A DNA stretch of 64,000 bases from Imhoffiella purpurea. Lineage in GTDB: Bacteria > Pseudomonadota > Gammaproteobacteria > Chromatiales > Chromatiaceae. Shown here in pieces: positions 54,759 to 61,610 of this stretch. Each line of letters opens with the position of its first letter. Positions within the stretch are counted from its first letter, which is position 1. The stretch covers positions 1-64,000 of the forward strand of contig NZ_AONC01000016.1 in assembly GCF_000585215.1 (NCBI RefSeq). Direction: 5' to 3'. The position numbers and the translations under genes are program-made. Below the pieces are notes generated by a model. That model searched no databases and was not told where the DNA came from. It saw nothing but the letters and a program-made list of their open reading frames with translations.

Positions 54759-55625
54759 TCATTCCAGATTCTGAACCTGCTCGCGCATCTGCTCGATCAG
54801 GACCTTCATCTCCACGGCCTCGCGGGTCACGGCCACGTCCGCCGACTTGGAGCCCAGCGTATTGGCCTCGCGATTGAGCTCCTGCATCAGGAAATCCAGG
54901 CGTCGCCCGACCGGCTCGCTGCGGGTGAGCACGTCCCTGACCTCGGCCGCATGGGCCTCCAGCCGGTCCATCTCCTCGTCGACGTCGAGCTTGGCCGCCA
55001 GCAGGGCGATCTCCTGCTCCAGACGGATGGGATCCAGCTCGGTCTGCAACTCGGCCAGGCGCTCGGCCAAGCGCTTTCTGACCCCGGCAAGCACCTCGGG
55101 CATCCTGGAGCGCACCCGCTGAACCGATTCCTGAAGACGGTCGCAGCGATCGCGCAGCAATTGCTCCAGCCGGGCGCCCTCGCGCTCGCGCGTCTCGAGC
55201 AGCGTCGCGATCGCGACGTCCAGAAGCCCCATCGCCGTCTCGGTCAGGCTGTCCAGATCCGCCTCCTGCTCCTGGATGACGCCCGGCCAGCGCAGCACCT
55301 CGAAGGGTGAGGGCTCGGCCCCCCGGCCGATCATCATCCCAACCTCGTGCCCGGCCTCCAGCAGCTGCTCGACGAAGGGCCTGTTGATTCGCAGCGACCC
55401 CACGGATCCGACCGACGGGGTAAAGCGCAGCGAGCAATCGACCTTGCCGCGCTGGAGACGTGTGCCGAGCCGGGCGCGCACCGCGACGTCGAGCGCGCGC
55501 AGCTCCTCCGGCAGACGGATGTGCGGCTCGAGATACCTGTGATTGACCGTACGGATCTCCCAGGTCAGTTCACCGAAGTCGCAAGTCCGGGACTCACGGG
55601 CGAAGGCCGTCATGCTCTTGATCAT
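54759..55625 (-). CDS. yicC: YicC-family endoribonuclease
   Basis: A 288-residue protein, similar in length to E. coli YicC. MIKSMTAFARESRTCDFGELTWEIR, then TVNHRYLEPHIRLPEELR near the N-terminus and QELNREANTLGSKSADVAVT near the C-terminus are the family signatures. The family has been described as an RNase that degrades small RNAs. Its stop is adjacent to gmk. Confidence 0.95.
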   Translation of the reverse strand: MIKSMTAFARESRTCDFGELTWEIRTVNHRYLEPHIRLPEELRALDVAVRARLGTRLQRGKVDCSLRFTPSVGSVGSLRINRPFVEQLLEAGHEVGMMIGRGAEPSPFEVLRWPGVIQEQEADLDSLTETAMGLLDVAIATLLETREREGARLEQLLRDRCDRLQESVQRVRSRMPEVLAGVRKRLAERLAELQTELDPIRLEQEIALLAAKLDVDEEMDRLEAHAAEVRDVLTRSEPVGRRLDFLMQELNREANTLGSKSADVAVTREAVEMKVLIEQMREQVQNLE

Positions 55626-55757
55626 GTCGAGGGGTATCTCTTGGGGGCGGTGAGGGCGCCTACGCAGAATGCGGCGGAAAGACCGCATAGGATCGGTCTA
55701 TTATACCGGCTGAATCAAGTCATCGTCCGCCCGGAACCGGAGCCGAATCCTTAGATC

Positions 55758-56696
55758 ATGGCAGCCGCAAGAGAAACATTGCCCTCCGGCACCCGGGTCG
55801 GCACCTACCGGATCCTCAAGCCGATCGCCAAGGGCGGTTTCAGCCTCATCTATCTGGCCACGGACGAGGACAACGGCGAGGAGGTGGTGATCAAGGAGTA
55901 CATGCCGAAGAAGATCGCCAAGCGCGACCCGGAGCAACGCATCGTACCCATCAGCCCCGACTATACAGAAAACCTGCATCACGGGCGCAAGTTGTTCTTT
56001 CAGGAGGTCAAGGCGCTGGCCTCGCTGCAGCATCCCAACATCGTGCGGGTCCTGGCCTTCATCCTCGCCAACGACACCGGCTATCTGGTGATGCCCAACG
56101 AGCGCGGCCGCAATCTGGGCACCTATCTGCACGAGCGCAAGGGCGGACTCAGCACCACCTTCATCCTCGACGTCTTCGTGCCCATCCTCGACGCCCTGGC
56201 ACTGCTGCACCGGCGTTCCATGCTGCATCTCGACGTCAAGCCGGGCAACATCCATCTGCGCCACGGCAACCAGCCCCTGCTGCTGGACCTGGGTGCCGTG
56301 CACCCCCTGCACCGCGGACGCTCGCGTGGAGGCCAGGTGATCACCGCCGGCTATTCCCCGGTCGAGCAGTACTTCCGGGCCGGGCAGGTCGGCCCCTGGA
56401 CCGACGTCTACGCGGTGGGCGCCAGCATCCGGACCTGCATGGAGGGACGCACCCCGCAGCCGGCGCCCGAGCGCCAGAAGGAGGACAAGGTGGTCCCGGC
56501 CAAGGAGGCACTGAGTGACCGCTATCCGGATTTCCTGCTCGAGGCCGTCGACTGGTCCCTGTCCATGGACGCGGCCCAGCGCCCCCAGGACGCCGCCGAA
56601 CTGCTCGAGGTCCTGACCCCGCATCTCGAGGATTCCCAGCTCAGCCGCATGACGGAAGCGAGCGCCGAAATCGAGGGCGACAGCCGTCGGCGGTGA
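55758..56696 (+). CDS. Serine/threonine protein kinase, Hanks type
   Basis: A 312-residue cytosolic kinase without a TM segment or sensor domain. The Gly-rich loop is IAKGGFSLIYLA, the Lys is VVIKEYMP, the catalytic loop HLDVKPGNIHL (HRD-like, Asp intact) and the metal motif LLDLGAVH in place of DFG. The activation segment is short and GYSPVEQY fits the APE-like position. The DFG change to DLG is seen in active members of this group. It is on the plus strand, head-to-head with yicC and 90 bp before hsdM. Confidence 0.85.
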   Translation: MAAARETLPSGTRVGTYRILKPIAKGGFSLIYLATDEDNGEEVVIKEYMPKKIAKRDPEQRIVPISPDYTENLHHGRKLFFQEVKALASLQHPNIVRVLAFILANDTGYLVMPNERGRNLGTYLHERKGGLSTTFILDVFVPILDALALLHRRSMLHLDVKPGNIHLRHGNQPLLLDLGAVHPLHRGRSRGGQVITAGYSPVEQYFRAGQVGPWTDVYAVGASIRTCMEGRTPQPAPERQKEDKVVPAKEALSDRYPDFLLEAVDWSLSMDAAQRPQDAAELLEVLTPHLEDSQLSRMTEASAEIEGDSRRR

Positions 56697-56786
56697 CCGA
56701 CGGCTCACATCCCTGGAATCGCCCCCCGCCCTAAACTAAAGGCCGATCGGGCTTGGCGGCCCGATCGATCGGACAGACTCCTGGTC

Positions 56787-59009
56787 ATGCGCTGGCGCAT
56801 GGCGACGACGACATCGACAACGAAGACATCAGTGAACATTCAGGCGCACGAAGAACTGAAAGGAAAGATCTGGGAGATCGCAAACCGGCTCAGGGGACCC
56901 TACAGACCGCCGCAATATCGCCTGGTCATGCTCCCCATGGTCGTACTGCGGCGGCTCGACTGCGTCCTCGAGCCGACCAAGGACGCCGTTCTCGAGCAGC
57001 GAGACGCCTTGGAAGCGAGACGGATGCCCGAGGCCGCCATGGAGCGGCTGCTCGGCAAGGCCGCCGATCCGAACCGCAAGCACCCCCTCTACAACACCAG
57101 CCGCTACACCTTCGCACGTCTGCTCGGCGACGCCGAGAACATCGCGCCCAATCTGGTCGCCTACATCAACGGTTTCTCGCCGACCGCGCGGCGCATCTTC
57201 GAGCGCTTCAAGTTCGCGGACCAGATCGAGAAGCTGGACGCCAGCAACCGACTCTTCACCATCGTCAAGGCCATGGCCGAGCTCGATCTGCACCCCGGCC
57301 GGGTCGACAACCTCCAGATGGGCTATCTGTTCGAGCATCTGGTGATGCGCTTCAACGAGCAGGCCAACGAAGAGGCCGGAGACCACTTCACGCCGCGCGA
57401 GGTCATCCGCCTCATGGCCAACCTCATCTACACCGGCGAGCAGGACGTCTACAGGCCCGGCATCTACCGCACCATCTACGATCCCGCCTGCGGCACCGGC
57501 GGCATGCTCTCCGAGTCCGAGAAGCTGATCCTCTCCCAGAACGACCGCGCCCGGCTCGCGCTCCACGGCCAGGAATACAACGACGAGTCCTGGGCCATCT
57601 GCTGCTCCGACATGCTCATCAAGGACGAGGACACCGCCAACATCGTCCTCGGCGATACCCTGGGCGACGGCAAGACCCGCGACGGCTTCGAGGGCGAGCG
57701 CTTCCACTACCTGATGGCCAACCCGCCCTTCGGCGTCGAATGGAAGGATCAGGAAAAGTTCGTCAAGGAAGAGCACAAGAAACAGGGCTTCGCGGGCCGC
57801 TTCGGCGCCGGGCTGCCGGCGATCAACGACGGCTCGCTGCTGTTCCTCCAGCACATGATCGCCAAGATGCACCCCTACGCCGAGGGTGACGAGGACCGGC
57901 CCGGCTCCAAGATCGCCGTCGTCTTCAACGGCTCGCCGCTCTTCTCCGGCGACGCCGGGTCGGGGCCGTCCAACATCCGACGCTGGATCATCGAGAACGA
58001 CTGGCTCGACGCCATCGTCGCACTACCCGACCAGCTCTTCTACAACACCGGCATCTTCACCTACGTCTGGCTGGTGACGAACCGCAAGCCGCCCGAGCGG
58101 CGCGGCAAGGTGCAGCTGATCGACGGCACCCGCTTCTTCCAGAAGATGCGAAAGAGCCTCAACAACAAGCGCAACGAGATCACCGAGGAGCAGATCCGCC
58201 ACCTGACACGCCTCTACGGCCACGACCGGGACGGCGAGACGGCCGAGGTCCAGATCGACGGACAGACCGAGACCCGCGTCGTCTCCCGCATCTTCGAGAA
58301 CCGCGAATTCGGGTTCCTCAAGGTCACGGTCGAACGCCCCCTGCGCATGAACTTCGAGGCCACCCAGGAGCGCATCGCCAGACTCGACGACCAGACCGCC
58401 TTCGCCAATCTGGCGACCTCGAAGAAGCGGAAGGACAAGGCACAGGCCGAACGCGAGATCGAAGAGGGGCGGAAGTTGCAGGAGGCCATCCGCAACCTGC
58501 TCGCGACGCTCGAAGGACGGGGATGCTACATGGACCGCGCGGCGTTCGAGGCCGACCTGATGCAGGCCGCGAAGAGGGTAGACCTCAAGCTCCCGGCCCC
58601 GATCAAGAAGGCCATCTTCGCCGCCCTCGGCGAGCGCGACCCGATTGCGGCGATCTGCCGCGACGGCAAGGGGCGCCCCGAGCCCGATACCGAACTGCGC
58701 GACACCGAGAACATCCCGCTCCCGCCCGGTACCACGCTCCCCCTGCCGATGGACTTCGGCCCGGACAAGCCCAACGACCGGCTGGTCGCCGCCTTCCGCG
58801 ACGAGATCGACGCCTACATGGCGCGCGAGGTGCTGCCCCACGTACCCGACGCCTGGGTGGACTACGACAAGACCAAGGTCGGCTACGAGATCCCGATCAA
58901 CCGGCATTTCTATGTCTACAAGCCGCCGCGCCCGTTGGATGAGATCGAGGCGGACATCGCCCAGCTCGAAGGAGAGATCGCCGGGCTGCTGAAGGGGCTC
59001 ATTGCATGA
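56787..59009 (+). CDS. hsdM: Type I restriction-modification DNA methyltransferase subunit
   Basis: A 740-residue N6-adenine methyltransferase. An HsdM N-terminal domain (EELKGKIWEIANRLRGPYRP) is followed by the SAM motif DPACGTGGML (about residue 231), catalytic motif NPPFG (about 312), and a long C-terminal region to TKVGYEIPINRHFYVYKPP. The start is unclear: ATG 56787, ATG 56799 and GTG 56832 are in frame and none has a strong ribosome site. About 45 residues of its tail are repeated downstream of hicAB. With HsdS it forms the modification enzyme. Confidence 0.95.
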   Translation: MRWRMATTTSTTKTSVNIQAHEELKGKIWEIANRLRGPYRPPQYRLVMLPMVVLRRLDCVLEPTKDAVLEQRDALEARRMPEAAMERLLGKAADPNRKHPLYNTSRYTFARLLGDAENIAPNLVAYINGFSPTARRIFERFKFADQIEKLDASNRLFTIVKAMAELDLHPGRVDNLQMGYLFEHLVMRFNEQANEEAGDHFTPREVIRLMANLIYTGEQDVYRPGIYRTIYDPACGTGGMLSESEKLILSQNDRARLALHGQEYNDESWAICCSDMLIKDEDTANIVLGDTLGDGKTRDGFEGERFHYLMANPPFGVEWKDQEKFVKEEHKKQGFAGRFGAGLPAINDGSLLFLQHMIAKMHPYAEGDEDRPGSKIAVVFNGSPLFSGDAGSGPSNIRRWIIENDWLDAIVALPDQLFYNTGIFTYVWLVTNRKPPERRGKVQLIDGTRFFQKMRKSLNNKRNEITEEQIRHLTRLYGHDRDGETAEVQIDGQTETRVVSRIFENREFGFLKVTVERPLRMNFEATQERIARLDDQTAFANLATSKKRKDKAQAEREIEEGRKLQEAIRNLLATLEGRGCYMDRAAFEADLMQAAKRVDLKLPAPIKKAIFAALGERDPIAAICRDGKGRPEPDTELRDTENIPLPPGTTLPLPMDFGPDKPNDRLVAAFRDEIDAYMAREVLPHVPDAWVDYDKTKVGYEIPINRHFYVYKPPRPLDEIEADIAQLEGEIAGLLKGLIA

Positions 59010-59096
59010 GTGGGCAGTGGGGGGCGAGCAACGTGCCGGTCGTCAACCGATGTCGTGTCGCAGGATCTCGCTGCACTCATCCCCCCCGCACCCCGC

Positions 59097-59130
59097 TTGT
59101 ACAGTATCAATAGTGCAACTAGACTGCACT
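59097..59130 (+). promoter_or_regulatory. hicA promoter with HicB-like operator
   Basis: TTGTAC (59097-59102), a 17 bp spacer and TAGACT (59120-59125) precede hicA. The -10 lies inside AGTGCA (59112-59117) and TGCACT (59125-59130), a perfect inverted repeat. Transcription would start at or next to ATG 59132, so a leaderless hicA message is predicted; no Shine-Dalgarno is seen. Confidence 0.5.
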
Positions 59131-59131
59131 G

Positions 59132-59374
59132 ATGGGCAGCCTTGAGAAGATCCGACAGGACGCGCTGGCAAACCCCGCGAATCTGCGGTTCGCGGATCTT
59201 CGCAAGCTGTGTGAGCACTACTTTGGCAACCCGCGTCAGTCGGGCAGCCATCTGGTCTTCAAGACACCCTGGCCGGGTGATCCCAGGGTCAATATCCAAG
59301 ATCGCGGGGGGAAGGCGAAGCCGTGCCAGGTCAAACAAGTCCTGGCCGCAATCGACAGGCTCGAACATGGTTGA
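59132..59374 (+). CDS. hicA: HicA family mRNA interferase toxin
   Basis: An 80-residue HicA. The dsRBD-like fold motif (LRFADLRKLCEHYFG, then QSGSHLVFKTPWPG with the catalytic His in SGSHLVF) and the KAKPCQVKQVLAAI C-terminal helix are typical. HicA cleaves mRNA when free. It is followed by hicB with an 8 nt overlap. The pair lies between hsdM and hsdS, inside the operon. Confidence 0.92.
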   Translation: MGSLEKIRQDALANPANLRFADLRKLCEHYFGNPRQSGSHLVFKTPWPGDPRVNIQDRGGKAKPCQVKQVLAAIDRLEHG

Positions 59375-59696
59375 TCCAAAGCATTACACCTATCGCGTGA
59401 TCTGGTCCGCCGAAGACGGTGAGTTCGTCGGTCTGTGCGCCGAATTCCCGAGTCTGTCGCATCTGGACGACACCCAGACCAGTGCGCTGGAAGGCATCAC
59501 CCGCCTGGTTGCCGACGTCGTCGCGGAGATGCAAGCGACTGGCGAAACGCCGCCCGCGCCCATCGCCGACCGCGAATATTCGGGGCGATTCCAGGTGCGG
59601 ATCACACCGGAGCTGCATCGGCGACTCGCCATCCGCGCGGCCGAGGCGAACGTCAGCCTGAACCGGATCGTGTGCGACCAGCTTGCGAAGCCTTGA
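59367..59696 (+). CDS. hicB: HicB family antitoxin
   Basis: A 109-residue antitoxin. The partially degraded RNase H-fold HicB domain (YRVIWSAEDGEFVGLCAEFP, SLSHLDDTQTSALEGI) is followed by a C-terminal ribbon-helix-helix (ELHRRLAIRAAEANVSLNR) that should bind the palindrome upstream of hicA. The start overlaps the hicA stop by 8 nt. Confidence 0.92.
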   Translation: MVDPKHYTYRVIWSAEDGEFVGLCAEFPSLSHLDDTQTSALEGITRLVADVVAEMQATGETPPAPIADREYSGRFQVRITPELHRRLAIRAAEANVSLNRIVCDQLAKP

Positions 59697-59720
59697 GCCT
59701 GGCGTATGAAAGGAGTTGGC

Positions 59721-59861
59721 ATGACCAAGATCGGCTACGAGATCCCGATCAACCGGCATTTCTACGTCTACAAACCGCCGAGTCCGCTGGATGAGATCGA
59801 GGCAGGCATCGCCCAACTCGAAGGGGAGATTGCTGGGTTGTTGAAGGGGTTGGAGGAATGA
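59721..59861 (+). pseudogene. 46-codon duplicate of the hsdM tail
   Basis: An in-frame ATG at 59721, with AAAGGAG 5 nt before it, begins a 46-residue copy of the HsdM C-terminus: GYEIPINRHFYVYKPP is identical, then SPLDEIEAGIAQLE. About 14 of 126 bases differ from the hsdM copy at 58871-59003. Its stop overlaps the hsdS start (ATGA at 59858-59861), so it could couple hsdS translation. It is either a re-made junction or a remnant of an older hsdM. Confidence 0.8.
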
Positions 59862-61090
59862 CAACCGCCGCCCAGAAAGCGCGTGCCACATATGGAAACT
59901 TGCCGGAAGGGTGGACACGCCGGCGTCTTCGCTGGGATGTCCGACTGAACCCCAAGAAGTCTTGCCTGGACATGGATCCCGAGGAACGCGTGTCCTTTGT
60001 CCCTATGGATGCCGTCGGTGAGTATGGTGGTCTCCGCCTCGAAGAGACCCGCGAACTGGCGGACGTCTACGATGGCTACACCTACTTCGCCGAGGGCGAT
60101 CTGTGTATCGCCAAAATCACGCCATGCTTCGAAAACGGGAAAGGTGCGATTGCCGAAGGGCTTACCAATGGCGTCGGGTTCGGCACGACCGAACTGCATG
60201 TGGTTCGCTCAGGGCCGGACATCGATCGGCGATTCCTGTTTTATATCTCGATAGCGGACGATTTCCGGAAGCTCGGCGAGTCAGAAATGTACGGAGCAGG
60301 CGGTCAGAAGCGGATCGACGAGGGGTTCATCAAAGACTGGACGCCGCCTCTCCCACCCCTCGCTACGCAACGACGCATCGCGCGGTTTCTAGATGAGAAG
60401 ACGGCGCAAATCGACGGGCTGATCGAGAAGAAGCGCGCGCTGCTGGACCGGCTGGCCGAGAAGCGCCAGGCCCTCATCACCCGTGCGGTCACAAAGGGCC
60501 TCAACCCCGACGCCCCCATGAAACCTTCCGGCATCGACTGGCTCGGTGAGATTCCGGCGCATTGGGACTGCTGCGGCCTAGGTCAGAAGATAAAGCTTCA
60601 ACGTGGTGTAGACATTACGAAGGACAAACGGATTGAAGGCCCATTTCCTGTCATCTCTTCGGGCGGAATCGACTACTTCCACGACACAGCGTTATGTGCC
60701 GGACCTGGAGTTTTGATCGGCAGAAAGGGCTCTGCCGGGAAACTACATTACGTAGAAACCGACTTTTGGCCTCACGACACCACTCTTTATGTTCGGGAGT
60801 TTCGCGGGAATGAGCCCAAGTTCGTTTGGTATTTGCTGCATACTCTCGACCTAACCAGCTTTGATACAGGTTCGTCGAATCCCACGGTTAATCGGAACCG
60901 TATCCACCCAATGAGGACTGCTTGGCCGAGTCCGCGTGAACAAGCGGTGATCGCATCCCAGCTGGATATTGAGCTCGAAGCAACCGGGAATATAGACATC
61001 AAAATAGGCTTTTCAATACAAAAGCTTGAGGAGTACCGCTCTGCCCTCATCACCGCCGCCGTCACCGGCCAGATCGCGGAACTGCGCTGA
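59858..61090 (+). CDS. hsdS: Type I restriction-modification specificity subunit
   Basis: A 410-residue HsdS. Two target-recognition domains (about 15-165 and 222-370) alternate with conserved helical regions (RRIARFLDEKTAQIDGLIEKK and EEYRSALITAAVTGQI). The second TRD region (about 60590-61040) is less GC-rich than its neighbours, as expected if swapped by recombination. The two TRDs read different halves of a bipartite site. Start ATG 59858 overlaps the mini-hsdM stop. Confidence 0.93.
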   Translation: MTTAAQKARATYGNLPEGWTRRRLRWDVRLNPKKSCLDMDPEERVSFVPMDAVGEYGGLRLEETRELADVYDGYTYFAEGDLCIAKITPCFENGKGAIAEGLTNGVGFGTTELHVVRSGPDIDRRFLFYISIADDFRKLGESEMYGAGGQKRIDEGFIKDWTPPLPPLATQRRIARFLDEKTAQIDGLIEKKRALLDRLAEKRQALITRAVTKGLNPDAPMKPSGIDWLGEIPAHWDCCGLGQKIKLQRGVDITKDKRIEGPFPVISSGGIDYFHDTALCAGPGVLIGRKGSAGKLHYVETDFWPHDTTLYVREFRGNEPKFVWYLLHTLDLTSFDTGSSNPTVNRNRIHPMRTAWPSPREQAVIASQLDIELEATGNIDIKIGFSIQKLEEYRSALITAAVTGQIAELR

Positions 61091-61164
61091 CCTTTGGCGT
61101 ACCGCATGAACTCGATCATGGCGTCAAACCAAGGCGAGCATGGCTGCCCGGCGCGGCGCAACCA

Positions 61165-61470
61165 TCACCCATCGATCGGCTGCGCGACCAGCTTCACGCC
61201 CAGTGCATGACACACCCGGTTGATGGTATCGAAACGCGGCTTCGCATCCGCGCGCAGCGCCTTGTAGAGCGCCTCACGCGCGATCCCGCTCGCCTTGGCG
61301 ATCTCGGTCATGCCGCGCGCGCGGGCGATATCGCCGATGGCGGCCGCGAGCAACGCGGGATCGTCCTCCTCCAGCACGATGGTCAGATACTCGGCGATGG
61401 CCTGGTCGTCCTCCAGATGCTCGGTCATGTCGAACTCGGGCAGATCGGCGATGCGGATCTTCTCGGTCAT
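61165..61470 (-). CDS. Solitary addiction-module antidote, HigA/HTH type
   Basis: A 101-residue protein with an Asp/Glu-rich N-terminus (LPEFDMTEHLEDDQAIAEYL) and a C-terminal HTH (MTEIAKASGIAREALYKALR), the layout of putative addiction-module antidotes that pair with a HigB/RelE-type toxin. No toxin gene is found on either side: hsdS ends at 61090 and hsdR starts at 61611. It is opposite to the hsd genes, so its promoter overlaps the hsdR leader. Possibly it regulates hsdR, or its toxin was lost. Confidence 0.75.
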   Translation of the reverse strand: MTEKIRIADLPEFDMTEHLEDDQAIAEYLTIVLEEDDPALLAAAIGDIARARGMTEIAKASGIAREALYKALRADAKPRFDTINRVCHALGVKLVAQPIDG

Positions 61471-61501
61471 GACTCAATCCTCCAAGATCGAGGCCGAGCA
61501 T

Positions 61502-61550
61502 TGTAGGATGCGGAGAGGCACGAACCGCATCCAACGGAAAACTGTTTTCT
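61502..61550. repeat. Inverted repeats between the antidote gene and hsdR
   Basis: GGATGCGG (61506-61513) pairs with CCGCATCC (61526-61533), a REP-like hairpin with the GTAGGATGCGG look of dispersed elements. Next, GGAAAAC-T-GTTTTC (around 61538-61550) is a perfect palindrome that could be the antidote's operator. Confidence 0.5.
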
Positions 61551-61610
61551 GGAAATCACTCAATGGAGCGGCGCACACCAATTCGCTGAGCAGACTTCGA
61601 GGGACTCGGT

